A stretch of 64,000 nt of DNA from Linum tenue. Taxonomy: Eukaryota; Streptophyta; Magnoliopsida; Malpighiales; Linaceae. The stretch is from the NCBI GenBank assembly GCA_946122785.1, contig CAMGYJ010000008.1:6287742-6351741 (forward strand). The letters are read 5' to 3'. Shown one piece after another: positions 11,900-24,744 of the stretch; position 1 is the first letter of the stretch, and every line of letters starts with the position of its first letter. The translations under genes and the position numbers were made by a program. The notes under the pieces were generated by a model. It did not search any database and was not told the origin of the DNA. It saw only the letters and a program-made list of their open reading frames with translations.

Positions 11900-12964
11900 G
11901 TGAGTATTGGTTTTCCAACTGCTAATATTTCCCTTTGCTTGTGGACCTCGATGCTATTTTGATTTCCTTGTCTCATATGACTGGAGTTATGTCCCGTTCT
12001 TAAAAAAGAGCATGCTAGTCGGGAAGCATCGTCAGTTTCTATATATGTCCTCGTTGCTCTTATAACCAAGATGTTGATGTTTTATTAGCTGTTAATTTTA
12101 GATGGTTCCTTTTGTCAATCAGAGAAGCTGTTAACTGGAAGTAGACACACTGAAGACACTGTTCTTGCAACATCTTCGTAGGGAGAAGGGGTCAATGGAG
12201 GGTTCAATTCGTGCACCATCTTCATCAAGCCAAAGTGCTACACGGGGTTGACAAAAGGTAAGTAAAAAAAACAAAGTACCTGCTGCCTTGCTGATTATGA
12301 CTGTTTGTTTGCAAACTCTGTTCTTTTCCACTCTGGAATTTTGGCAAGCTCGTAATTTTTTTGTTACTTTTTGTCCTTGAGAATGTGATAGTATTGTATT
12401 CCTATTCCCCTTGACATTCCAGTCCAATTTAGTACCATTCTCAGCTTAGCATGTTAGATTATATATATATATGTAGAGTAAGTAATGGCAATGGCCTACA
12501 GGTTAAACCCTTCGATGCATATATATATATATTTGAGATTGTTGTCTTGTTATTATTTTTCCAGCTTCAGGAAGAGAGAGAAAGTCCCCTCTAACTACAA
12601 GCGATGCACCAAGTGAGTCATATCATATATCGTATAGATGATGTAATTTGATTTGGAGCTATATGTTTTGGTTACCTTTGAAACAGGATAAAGATGAGCT
12701 GTTGGTGATTCTGAAGAAAGCCTAAGTTCAATATTATGGATTTAGTTGGAACTTTATATTTGTTAAAGTGTACTTTGGAAGTATTGTGTAGTAATAATGT
12801 GTACTTTGGAAATTAGCATTGTGTGGCATGGATAATGGAGAATATTGTAGACTTTGAAGGTACTTTGCATGTGTACTTTATGAGAATTTTGAAATGCTTC
12901 AGCAGGTGTGCAGGATTTCTAGAAATTATGAAAAATTGAAATGCTTCAGTAGGCTGTAGTAATG

Positions 12965-13353
12965 GTCTAAAAATCGTCGCTAAAAATCGTCTCTAAAAAT
13001 CATCTGAATTGCGTCGCTAAAAATAATCCTAAACGTCGCTAAAAGGTTACCCAGTGCTTGAAGAGTGGTCTGTAGCAGGGGCCAAAACCGTCGCGAAAGC
13101 TTCTGGGATCCCAGCAAAGATTCGCATCTGATGACACAAAAAAGACCAAATGCGACAGAACTAACCGCTGCAACAAAACCGTTGCTAACAACCCCGGCAG
13201 CGGTTTTTGTAACCCCTGCCATTACCTAGCGGCGGTTGTTCTTGCGACGGTTTTGCAGGGGTTACAAAAACCGCTGCCGGGGCTGTTAGCGACGGTTTTT
13301 TTCGTCGCTAAAAGTGAAAAAAACCCCTGCTGTTTGTCTTTTATTTTGTAGTG
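12965..13353. repeat. CACTA subterminal repeats with a 41-bp hairpin
   Basis: At least six gtcgctaaa or gcgacggtt units occur in both orientations. Sequence at about 13179-13219 is almost perfectly inverted at 13255-13296 (shared core ccccggcagcggtttttgta and its complement), separated by about 35 bp. Clustered short subterminal motifs in both orientations are where CACTA transposase binds in known elements. The terminus is GTAGTG at 13348-13353. Confidence 0.75.
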
Positions 13354-13439
13354 TAGGATTCGTTTCCGTGTGATTAAATCTATAGAAATAAACGAAAATT
13401 TCAATTACAGCATAAAGTAATATAGATGTAACTCGTGAA

Positions 13440-14010
13440 ACTAAAATAGAAAAAAATTAATTGTCTTCAAAAAATGGTAAGTAAGAGCTATACCTAATTT
13501 TACATAGGAAAGTCATGCAAAATATCCATTACCATTTGATTATGTATATAAATAAAATTTGAATTTACTCTCCACTCTACATCTGTCAAACAAACCAAGA
13601 CACTCACCCTTTTAGATATTAAATATGGTAGTTTGATGTGAATAAGTTGGAAGGAAAAAAATACGCACCATAGTAGTCTTAGAAACCTTCCCAAAAGGCC
13701 AAAACAATACACCGGTGGAGACAATAAAAAAACCTGGCACCACTCTATACTGCCTTCTTTTTTTTCACTCAAATTTTGAAAAAAAAAGTACCAATCTTGT
13801 GCAAAGAAATTTCAATAATGACTGAAAACAAGAAAGATATAGTCCATAAAATTAATTTGGAGAGAAATTTAATTGTCTTTCATAAATGGTAAGTGAGGGT
13901 TATGCATAATTTTACATAGAAAACTTACATAAAGGATCCGTTTCCCAATTTGATTAGATGTATATATAAATAAAACTTGAATTTATTCTACACTCTAGAG
14001 TTGTCAAACA
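13440..14010. repeat. Diverged direct repeat upstream of CYP80-like gene
   Basis: About 150 bp at 13445-13595 (ttaattgtct, aatggtaagt, attttacata, tgtcaaacaaac) recur in the same order and orientation at 13865-14013 with many substitutions. The spacing is about 420 bp. This is an old local duplication with no coding content. Confidence 0.75.
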
Positions 14011-14155
14011 AACTAGACGGCGTTAGAAAGTTGGGCACTGTGTAGGGAAGAGCAGAGAATTAATTTTGCAATGAATGACAAACTTTGGTTTTTACTTTTC
14101 ACATTCGACGTTAGGAGATGTTCAAAATGTATTTAATCTCTTTGTTGTCTCAGAG

Positions 14156-15030
14156 GGAAACAATTTCCAGAATTTTATGGTAGTACATTAAACAATTATA
14201 TATATAGCAGCCAACAGTGACCTGATTATGATGTATTGAACAAAACTTCTGAGTATGTTGTGAGCGCATGTGGGTCAAATACCATTGGCTTATTTGTTTG
14301 TTATCTATGAATGGGTACATGAGTCAGCAACATAAGAAATTGGTCAAGGTGACCCGATTCGTTGTTGAAAGGTCTTTTGGTTGAAAGCGCTTTAAACTTT
14401 TGGTAATATAAAGAATAACGAATAAGGGATTGATTTAGTGGTAATATCAATAGCTTTGAATTTCAAGAATTTATATTCAAATCTTTTAAATAGTATCTAA
14501 TAACAAAATGTAACATATGTAATGGAAGTAGAAAAAATTAGAGGCCTCTTAAGCCGAACTTCTTCCTCCTCCGAGTGACACATAGGTAGGTATGAGCCAG
14601 TAGTTTTATGTGGGGCGGTTTGTTACAACTGAAGTTAAACTGAACGTTTCTTAGCTACTCGGCTCCCTCTGTGATTTCAGGGAAGACATCGCCCACCTCC
14701 TTCTCCGTCGATTCCTCATTTCCCCGCGTTTAAGTCGCAAATAAGCATTCAAATTTCAGATGAACCCGATAAGTGTGAGATGTGCCACTACAATTACAGC
14801 ACCTTGGCGCACTCAATGACAAACCATATATAAGTAATTAATCATATAAAATAGCTAGTAGTATTGCCAGGATAACGCAGGGCAACAATTTCCAGAATTT
14901 TGTGAAGTACACTATTTAAACAATTATATATATAGCAGCCAACAGTGACCTGATTATGAAGTATTAATTAAGAACATGACTTCTGATTATAATGTAAGGA
15001 ATTGGTCAAGGTGACACCATTGACTTGATT
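14156..15030. repeat. Direct repeat in the CYP80-like promoter
   Basis: Sequence at 14160-14260 (caatttccagaatttt, then tatatatagcagccaacagt) recurs at 14885-14985. The following ttggtcaaggtgac element also occurs in both (about 14340 and 15003). The downstream copy lies immediately before the TATA box, so the gene's upstream region appears to have been duplicated with about 725 bp spacing. TTGAC/GGTCAA cores resemble W-box-like sites, a weak inference. Confidence 0.75.
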
Positions 15031-15077
15031 GTGTTTAGTTGTAGTTGCGACCTAGGAAGTGACTGAACCGGTGGCTC

Positions 15078-15085
15078 TATAAATA
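15078..15085 (+). promoter_or_regulatory. TATA box of CYP80-like gene
   Basis: TATAAATA lies 56 bp before the ATG, predicting a leader of about 25-30 nt. The same octamer serves the neighbouring CYP71-type genes. Confidence 0.6.
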
Positions 15086-15140
15086 AATAAAAAAAAACCC
15101 ATCTCTGGTGTAATATCAATTTATCAAAACCATACAAAAT

Positions 15141-16799
15141 ATGGTTCTCTATCTTCTTTTTCTCCTCGCCTTCGTCATCGCCGTTTCCCGATTCCTCTCC
15201 ACCTCTTCAGCTTCCAAACACCGGCTGCCGCCAGGGCCAAAGCCATGGCCGATTATAGGCAACATCCCTCACCTCGGCAAGCAAGTTCACGTCTCCCTCC
15301 AACGCTTCTCCCAGCTCTACGGCCCTCTCATCTCCCTCCGCCTCGGCTCCCAGCTCGTCGTCATCGCCTCTTCCCCTGCGGCCGCCGCAGAAATCTTAAG
15401 AACCCACGACCGCCTCCTCTCCGCCAGATACGTCGCCACGGTTGTGCCTTACGACACGGTGGAGCTCGACCGCAAGGCCATCGTTTGGGCTTCCAACTGC
15501 AACAACGACCGGTGGAAGGCCTTCCGAGCAATGTTCAGGAACCAGATGTTCTCCGCGAGGGCCATCGAATCTCAGGCCGCCGTCAGGGAGAGGAAGGTCG
15601 CCCGGATGGTGGAATTTCTCCAAGGGAAATTAGGGGAGCCTGTTAAGATCGCTGAACTAGCTTTCGCTGCTATCTTCGACTCGTTGTCGAATCTCATGTT
15701 CTCGCGAGATTGCATCGGGTTCGAAAGTAGCAGCGAGACTGCGAATCGATTGAAGTCGCTGATTTGGAGGATGATGGAACTGGGGACTAAAACTAATTTC
15801 GCCGATTATTTCCCAGTTCTGAAGAAACTGGATCCTCAGGGCCTGAGACGCGAGATGTTTCGCCTTTGCAATGAGCTCTACTCCGTCTGGCAGCCTGAAG
15901 TCAAAGAGAGGAGAGAGCGAGGGCGACCTGGTGGTGCTGAAGACTTCTTGGATATTTTCTTTGAAAATGGACTCGATGATGACCAGATTGACTGGTTGAG
16001 TCTCGTAAGTTCATAAGGAAAAAAAAATTCAATTCGATTTCCTAGTTTACACACACATAAGATATTTTGAGCTTAATTAGCTTTGCAAAGGAGTTAATTG
16101 AGACGTATCCTGAAAAGGATTAATTACACTACAATTTGGAGCTTTGCTTTTCCACTGGGTTTCTTGCAGGAATTGTTCTCGGCCGGTACGGATACGAGCA
16201 TGGCTACAATAGAATGGGCAATGGCAGAGCTAATTCGAAACAAGGGAGCGATGGACGAGCTGCGGGACGAGCTGAAGACAAAATTGTCACCACCGCTTGA
16301 TGGGAAACCGGCGTTGATCGACGAATCTGTGGTGGCTCAGCTTCCATACTTGAGCGCAATTGTCAAGGAGACGCTGAGGCTACACCCTCCGGCGCCGCTG
16401 CTGCTGCCGCATCGAGCGCCGGAGACTTGCAAGGTGATGAATTACACGGTCCCTGAAGGGACTCATATTGTGGTCAACGTATGGGCTATTTCTAGGGATC
16501 CGAAGGTGTGGGAGGATGACCCGATGTCGTTTAAGCCGGAGAGGTTCATTGGGTCGAGCGTGGATTTCAGGGGGCAGGATTTCGAGTTTCTGCCGTTCAG
16601 TGCTGGGAGGAGGATGTGCCCCGGAGTGTCATTGGCCACCCGACAGATTCCGTTGGTTTTGGCTGCTTTGGTTCGGAGCTTCGATTGGTCCCTCTCCGAT
16701 GGAGAGGATCCGACGGAGTTGGATATGAGTGAGAAGTTTGGTACAACGTTGGAGAAGGAACGACCTCTGCTTCTTGTTCCCAACCGGAGTTCATTATAA
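15141..16799 (+). CDS. CYP80-like cytochrome P450
   Basis: Two exons (15141-16004, 16170-16799) encode 497 residues, normal for an A-type P450. Visible are an N-terminal membrane anchor (VLYLLFLLAFVIAV), hinge LPPGPKPWP, I-helix SAGTDTS, K-helix KETLRLHP, PERF, and haem loop FSAGRRMCPG. The segment around IVWASNCNNDRWKAFR and the following SARAIESQAAVRERK resemble the CYP80 family more than CYP76, its closest alternative. Known CYP80 enzymes act in alkaloid metabolism (N-methylcoclaurine hydroxylation, aryl coupling, littorine rearrangement), but the family also occurs in plants lacking these pathways, so the substrate is unknown. The single intron is in phase 0, just before the I-helix. All key residues are present and the gene looks functional. 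Confidence 0.9.
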
Positions 16800-18001
16800 G
16801 GTCTTCCATGTTCCCTTTGAGATACAATAAAAAAACGAAGAAGAATAATGGTCCATGTATATATATGGAAGTAGGTACTCTCGAGCCGGGGCTTGTGTGG
16901 ATAATGCTTGTGTGATGGAATAATAGTCCATAATGAGTTTCGTTATAAGTTCAAAATAGTAGTTATAAGTTCTTAATGTAAATGATAGTTCAGGCGCTTA
17001 GGATATCGTACTTATTATATGTCTTGTTTTTATTTATTTAAATGATGAATTAATCGAAATTTTCGACATCGTATTATTCCCTAACTTCTCATGGGTGAAA
17101 TTCAGTCCGTAATTTCCAACCACAAGCCATAAAATCATGTTTGGGGAGGCATTTAAGGCCAAAGGAAACGTCAATGAAGTTGTGATGAGGGAGGACGATG
17201 ATTCTGAGTGACGATTCCAAGTACCTAGTTTGTGACTCAGCCAAACAGGTAACCCTTTTTTTGTTCGATTTGTAACATTTTTAAGACGTTCGTCACTTGC
17301 TGTCACATCTATCGAATAGGACAATTACCGCATCTGGCTTCAATTCCTCGCACGAACTCACAATCGCTACTATTCCAGATCGCTCAGCGATCAGACAAAA
17401 GTACTTGCTCATTAAAAATTGGTCTAAATCATCACAAAAAAGTATGTAATTAGTCACAAATAATATGATCAATTAGTTGTTAACCGACAATCGAACCGAT
17501 AAATTCATTTAGTGGTTAACCGATAACCGCTAATTTCTTATTGGTTTTGGTTTCGGTTAGTAGTATTTTGCTTAGTGGTTATTGCTAATTGACTAATCGG
17601 TTAGTGGTTAATCAATTAGAAACCCGATAACCGCCTACTAGTATAACCACATAGTTTTGGACTTTGGAAAAAGGGAAGGTTTCAAGATTCAAAACCAACC
17701 CAAGTCGCAATCTCAAACATCCCAATTTTCACTTATTGCAAACAACCATTTATCAAGAGTGTCAAATTGTATTCATATTATTTCTTAAAATTATTATTTT
17801 ATGATAACAATATAGAAACGTAGTTAAATTATTTTTAATTATTTGTATGATTATTCGTCTTTAATATGTAGTACTGTTGTTCATTGTTATGTTTATGGAT
17901 GAAAACTGATGTTGAATGACACTTATTAGACTTGATTGAAAGATGATTTGTGTCTCATCAACCCTTATCTAAAATACATCTTTAACATACACACATGCAT
18001 G
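16800..18001. other. Intergenic DNA with ttaaccg-type short repeats
   Basis: After the CYP80-like stop there is AT-rich DNA. About 17470-17640 is dense in variants of ttaaccgataaccg and its complement cggttagtggtta, typical of a small decayed repeat or MITE. No gene is recognised. The duplicated segment resumes at 18002. Confidence 0.5.
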
Positions 18002-18257
18002 CTAAAGCTAAACTGAGAAATACAAAAGAAAAAGACAGACTTGGGCCTAGGCCCTAGAGTGAATTCCAAAACCCGCCCCGCAATTATCAAACGTATCCGG
18101 GAGTGAATTCCAAAATCACATTTATTTCTATTATTAAGGCCCCTCGATTATTCCGCTGTGTGTGTGTCCGTCCATCCGTCCATCAGTCAGTCGACGCTAG
18201 CTTCAAGTGTTGTGTTTGGCTGCTCCGATCCATAATATGAATACTCCATCCATATGC

Positions 18258-19919
18258 CTATAAAATTTTCAATACCCTGCTGGTTTCCCTCTTGCTGTTG
18301 TTCTTCTTCACCAAAACTAGGTAGAGTGGGTCGTGAGAGCTAAGCTGAAACAGCTGTGTTGCAATGAAGGCAGCAATACTGCATGCGAAGAGAAACAGAT
18401 GAGGATTGGAATCTAATTAATATATATGATCATGTCAGATTGTTTCAACGGTGGGCTGGGCGGTTATGACTTATGAAGGAGAAATTTACGTACCCGCCAG
18501 GAAGTATCAGAACAGCTATCCACAAGGAAGCGCTTAGCCAACTTGTTTCCTTGTAGGCAACCCACACCTGCATGGATTACAATTCAGTTGGAGAAACATG
18601 CATGCATGCATGCATGCATCAGGCAAGGCTACATATAGTAGTAACACTAACAGGAACTTGAAAATTCATTTGGTCCTAATTTTACGTACCGAAAGAGCGA
18701 TGAAGTTAGCACACATGTCGATCAGGTTGGCAGCCATCGCCCTGTACATACGTACGCGAGAGACATACATTCATTAATTAATTAATTCACGTACTCTATC
18801 GTTAAGGTAGAGGACTAGCTAAGCTTGGAAGCTAGCTTACGGAGTCAAGATCTCTTTGCGGAAAGGAGAGCCTTGAATCACGACAGAGCAAATCAGGGTT
18901 GCTATCATCACACCAACCAAACTGGTGAAAACAATGCGTGCAGTGACGACTAACATCGGAGAGCGCTGCTGCTTCCCCTTTTGAACCTCGACGCTCCTGA
19001 AATTAAAGGAATAGTCGATACTTAGGTAACTCGATCGACTGATCGATCGATCAAGCGACCTGAAGGATGTACGTACGTACGTACGTATTCGAAAAAATTA
19101 ACGTGCAATAAGATTGATCCATACTTGTGTTCGGGTCGCAATAGGGCGTGGTAGATAGGGTCGTCTGCAGCTTCTTGGGGTGACAACTTGAGAAACTGAA
19201 CAAAGGTAAAGGAACCAGCCCCCATGCTGCATACATATACGTACATGTAGAGGAACGATATGATGAACATGCATGGAGATCGATCGATCGATCGATCGAG
19301 AAACAACAATTACTTAATTAATTAAGGACTTCAATAACCCAAAGTCATTAATACTAATTATAACTTAAATCAATTAATTAGTACAGCACCTAGCTAGGTT
19401 AGGTAGGTAGGTGAATGAATTAATTACCTGCCAGTGCATATCAACAGAAGTATCCAAACCGGCACCAACAGCAAGTTGGATTCCTTGTACAAAACCCAGA
19501 GCTGAAAAGGAAAGAGAGAGAGCTCAGTAAGGCTACTATTAGGTTAGCTAGCAATTACCGCCAAGGGGAATTAAGCATGAATCTAATTCTTACCGCCAAG
19601 GGGAAAACGTAAATGTAGAAATCAACAAAAAAGCCAGCCATCCATCTGCATTTTTAATTCATTTGCAAACCCACGCCATTAAATCAGTTTAGCTACAGAA
19701 TTAATGGAAGAGAATTCGATCGACGACAAGATATATATATATACATACATATTGCTTAAGTGAAGAGCGGATGGTGAGTAGAGTAGAGTAGAATAGTTAC
19801 GGGGTAAAGAAATCCTGGACGGTGAGGCCATCGGTGTACATCACGTAGATCCACGCGCCCAGGACGAAGCAGACCATAGACGGGAAAAGAGTCCTTAAGC
19901 CGGCCGCCATGAGAGCCAT
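18258..19919 (-). CDS. DUF1475 family membrane protein, right copy
   Basis: Identical in every exon to the left copy. Exons are 19919-19801, 19645-19594, 19501-19428, 19226-19125, 18996-18841, 18741-18690, 18567-18494 and 18378-18258 (249 residues). As in the left copy, the exon triplets 119/52/74 and 156/52/74 nt with matching phases betray an internal duplication of the gene. Divergent to the CYP71-type gene, separated by about 2.4 kb. Confidence 0.85.
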
Positions 19920-22248
19920 CGTATTCGTACGTAGAAATTCTGGCTGGATCGGAGATTGGATCTCTTGTCTTGTGGTGTCGCCATTAGATCGAGCGAGCAA
20001 AGCTTCTTTTAAATGGCGCGCGCGGGAGAGTCCAAAACCCAAAAAAGTCTACTTCTGCTACCCCGGCCAACCCAAAAAAGTCTACTTCTGCTACCCATTT
20101 CGTAGACTATAATTTCTAGCAGACAACTTGTTTTTCTAAACAAGGAATCTGATTCTGATCTGACAGCAATGATAATAATAATAATTATATTATACCACAT
20201 GTAAGCTATGACAATTTCATAATACAAAACTCCTAACTTTGAGAATCTAGAACTTCACTACCCTGGGGTTTTAAAATATTATGATTATTATATGCAGTTT
20301 AAAAGTTTAGAGTTTAATGTTACTGCTTCATAAATACAACATGTGAGCTATAATTTCATAAATACCAAATTTCATTCTTTGTTCTAGACTTCTAGCTGCT
20401 TAATCTTCATTCATTCTACAAGTCCCGGAGACCGCCGGACACATTGGTTGTGTGTCGCCGTCGACATCCTGACATGTTTTCTACACGTCGCAAGCGAGAG
20501 TTCAATTTTTCAATTTATTTTCAAAAATTTATTATTATTCATTGCATTCTAAAAATTTTAAATTTTAAAATTAATTACTCTATTATTATGTACGATCCCT
20601 CGTGTTGTCTCTGTCAATTTGGATACGTACAGACCATCCCCTGCGGTCCACTTCCACCAGTTGATATTTGTCGTGCTGCAAATGTCAAGATGTACTCCTT
20701 ATCTTACTGTTCCGCTTTGGATGAGATTCTGAGGGGCCCTTCCCACCACTCGATGCAATTAGATTTGATATCGCGACATGTCCAGACAAAGGATGATACC
20801 GACGATGAGTATCTAGACCGATATCTTGGACGTACCCACGCGAGGAATGTATGCACCAGTATTGCTGACCAACAAATACATCACTAGTCTAGTCATGGTT
20901 ACAAAAGAGCACACAATGAATGAGACTCTGCCCACTAAATTTCTTCATTTAATAAGTTAATATTGTTGTCTACTTCTGCCACCCCACCCAAAAAAGTCTA
21001 CTTATGCTACCCATCTCGTATGCATACAACTCGTTTGAAATACCACCATCATTCTTAATACTACTCTTCTAAATAGGGAACCTGACAGCAGTTCATAACC
21101 CAATGCAAATTGGAAACACAAAATTTTTAACTAATTTTTTTCCCCCGTGAACTCCTCTTTCTTTTCGAAATATTTAAAGAAATTCTCTATTTTGACTCTA
21201 GAATGGCACCAAATCGCTTTCACCATCTAAATATCGCCTCTCTCGAGTGTTTGGAATTAAAAAACCCAACGAATTGGAAATCAAAAGTCACGTTGTGACT
21301 TTCAAGTTTCATGGTGTGAGTTTTGCAAAACGCAGCCTATCAATTACTGACTTAAGGGATCCAACGCCACATCACAAAAAAGAAAGCAAATGCATCTCAT
21401 GATTATTTTATCCTACCACGCCACATTTTCCAAATCAAACCTCCTCCCTTCACTTATTTCATTAGTTTTTTTTTTTTGTTGTTCCGTTTCACACTCCCGA
21501 GTAATTAAACCAAACTAAAAAATTGATTCCCTAAACAGTCAGTTGCATGTGGTACTGCTCTATGTTCAGCCCACTCATCTTGACGAAAATGCAATACAAA
21601 AAAAATTGGGTGCATTTCTGATCCCAACTGAGTTATGACATGTGATAATTTCAAACTTATTTAATCCATATAATAGGAGAACAACATAATTCATATTTAT
21701 TTCGGAGTATGCTAATATTATTTGTATGTTATATTGCACCAGTTTTTTTTTTTTTTTGTAATTGCATCTCATCATATGTACGGATTACGCATAAACATAA
21801 CGGACACAAAATTTATGTGACTTCCTCATTCGACATAAATTATTATAGTTCTCGATCAGAATCAATATTCTTATTAATTTGTGTTTTGTTAACCCGCCAT
21901 AGCTTTATATGATGCAAACTATATATAGCTTAACTCGAATACTCGGACAAATGAGAAATTAACGGAACATCCTCAAAGTCAAATACACATATTAACATTA
22001 ACAAGTAACATCATACAATTACAAATAAGTAAACTTTTTGTATAATATTTATGCATGATTCTGATCGGTCAAAAGGAGGTGGCGGCAGCATATGTGGGCT
22101 GGCAACATAATTATATTGATTTATAATTGGTCAACGAGTTCCGGCTCCATATATTGTTAGGCTACAGCCACATGAAGATTATATAATGTATTAAACACTG
22201 TATATGAAGATACATATAATTAAAAAAAAAATGAGAGGAGGGGAGTGG
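19920..22248. other. Right copy of intergenic DNA with direct repeats and unexplained ORF
   Basis: Identical to 1919-4247, including the repeated aaaaaagtctacttctgcta unit and the open frame at 20444-20887 whose QFGYVQTIP segment hints at a plant-mobile-domain relic. Confidence 0.45.
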
Positions 22249-22256
22249 TATAAATA
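22249..22256 (+). promoter_or_regulatory. TATA box of CYP71-type gene, right copy
   Basis: TATAAATA, 105 bp before the ATG, as in the left copy. Confidence 0.6.
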
Positions 22257-22360
22257 AATGATGCTCCGAGCTAGCTATCCAGATCTCTATCCCATCATCA
22301 GTCATCACTTGCTAACTAGCTAGAATCAATCGAGATTGCAAGTAGCCCAACAACACTAGA

Positions 22361-24744
22361 ATGGAAGATCATAAGCTACTAGAAGTTGGTTGGTGGTGGT
22401 TGCAATCTGTTCCAAAGCATTGGTCCTTGGCCACCCCAACAACACTAGTGCTAGTAGTGATCATATTCACCACCTTCCTCCTCAAAAGTTCACCCAAAAA
22501 GAAGACCAAGTCTTCGCCGTCCGCACGGCCGCCCCCAGGCCCATGGAAGCTGCCGGTGATCGGAAACCTACACCAGATGGCGGTTGGGTCGCCGCTCACG
22601 CATCACCGCCTCCGGGACCTGGCCAGGCAGTATGGCCCTCTCATGCAGCTCAAGCTGGGCGAACTCTCCGCCGTCGTCGTCTCCTCCCCAAAATGGGCCA
22701 AGCAGTTCATGCAAACCCACGATCTCAACTTCGCCACCAGGCCCTTCCTCCTCGCCGCCAGCATCATATTTTACGACGGCCGGGACATCGCCTTCGCCCC
22801 TCACGGCGACTACTGGAGGAAGATGAGGAAGGTTGTTTCCATGGAGTTGCTGGGTGCCAGGTACGTTCGTTATTGGATTGTTGTTGTTAAAAGATAGATC
22901 ATATAATACATCATAGACAGTAGCTGATGATAATATTACTCGGACTATCTGACCATGACTATAAATATTTATGATATTTTTCTATAATTCGTATCTTTTT
23001 GAAATATAGTGAAACTGATTTTGTCCTGCTCGTAAACTATTTAGCATATATCGTGTTAATGAACCACCTAAATCTGTGTGTCGTGTTTGCTTACTGCTTT
23101 CATTTTCTTATTCTGCTGATCCTAATAGAAAACGAGCTTAAACGATAAACGAATAATCGAAGCAAATATAACACACGCGCGATGTACGTGGTATCCCCGA
23201 GATTCGGGACTAGTCCACGGGGGAGTTGGCCTCTCCAAGCTTCAATCTTATTCCCAATAGAAAACGATGATCAGCTAGGTCATTTACATGGGAAATATAT
23301 AGTGTCCATGCAAAACCCTAGCTCCCTAATGGCTCATGTCTCACACGTCCAACACCCATAATGGCACTAGCTAGGCCGAGTCCAGTAACAAGTAACAAAG
23401 GAAATAATACATATGTACAACTGGGCTGAACCCAGCGAATCCAATACGTCAACAGAAACAGTCGTGACATCAACTAACTTAATTGTTCCCATGCATGCAC
23501 AAACACTACGTATACCCAGGCGCGTGAAGCTGTTTCGGCCTATCATGGAGCGAGAAGTGAAGAAGCTAGTCGAATCAATCTCAGCAGGCGGCACGGCGGC
23601 GCCGGTGAACATGAGTCGGATGTTCGTCTCGCTGGGGACAACGGTCACATCTTGCGTGGCCTTTGGGAAGGCGCGGAAAGACGACCACCAAGTGGAGCTG
23701 CTGTTGCCCTTGATAGACCAAATTATGGAGACGCTGGGAGGCTTCAGCCTGGTGGACCTCTTCCCTTCCAGTAAGCTCGTGGGCCTGCTCACGGGGGCCC
23801 ATTCCAGCCTCAGAAAGGTCCACGCAGCCGTCGATGTCATCCTCGAAGCCATAATCAGCGACCACGCCGCAAGAAGGTCCACATCATCATCAGCTACCAA
23901 TTCGAAGAAAGACGGCGACGGTGAGGATGTTGTGGACGTTCTCCTGAGTATCAAAGAGAACAACGACCTCGGAATCCCTTTCACCAACGAGGAGATCAAA
24001 GCTCTCATCCTCGTAAGTCTGCACGTGCACTTTTGTCACATACAATTCATTTTGAGATCCATTTACAAACAGTAACGCTTATGAGATTCAATTCATTACC
24101 TTATGCAGCAAATATTCCTCGGTGGGACTGACACGTGGACCGTGGCAGTGGAATGGGCCATGTCGGAGCTAATGAAGAACCCATGGGTTATGAAGAAAGC
24201 ACAAGAAGAGGTGCGCCAAGTGTTTAACTCCAAAGAAAAATTAGGAGCTGCAAATGATCAAGCGTGGATGGATCAACTGCCTTATCTACAGCTAGTTGTG
24301 AAAGAAACTTTCAGGCTGCATCCTCCCGGTCCCTTACTAGTTCCAAGGGAGAGTCGAGAAACGGTTGAGATCGATGGGTATCAAATACCGGCTACCACCA
24401 AGGTCATCATCAATGCATGGGCCATCGGTCGAGATCCCCAACACTGGACCGAGCCCGAAACTTTCCATCCGGAAAGGTTTCTCGATAGCTCCGTAGACTT
24501 CAAGGGGATGGATTTCCAGCTCATTCCGTTTGGAGCTGGACGAAGAGCGTGTCCGGGCATACACTATGGGATCTCCATCATCAATATCGTCCTCGCGAAT
24601 TTGCTTTATCATTTCGACTGGGAGCTTCCTGATGGGATTACCCACCAGGACTTCGACATGTCCGAGAAATTTGGCGTGGAGGTGACAAGGAAGAACGACC
24701 TGCTCCTCGTTCCCGTTCCATATATACCCCACCACCCAGAATAA
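22361..24744 (+). CDS. CYP71-type cytochrome P450, right copy
   Basis: Exons 22361-22860, 23520-24012 and 24109-24744 encode the same 542 residues as the left copy, with identical introns, including the LTR-like relic at about 23106-23452. All P450 motifs are intact, including the Cys ligand in [10 protein letters not shown]. Because upstream DNA is also identical for at least 4.3 kb, both copies should share regulation unless the junction context matters. The pair would double gene dosage. Confidence 0.9.

Larger units (their letters stand above)
9760..13353. mobile_element. Gene-fragment-bearing segment ending in a CACTA transposon terminus
   Basis: Reading left to right this segment holds exon-like pieces with plausible splice sites from at least two unrelated genes in one orientation, and then a CACTA (En/Spm) right end at 13353. 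The terminus, read inward on the minus strand, starts CACTACAAAAT and is followed by repeated gtcgctaaaa subterminal units. I could not fix the left end. CACTACACAAT at about 9995 matches the terminus at 10 of 11 positions but lacks subterminal repeats, and its flank (gaa) does not match the right flank (tag). A CACTA element that captured host exons is the preferred reading. Confidence 0.5.
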
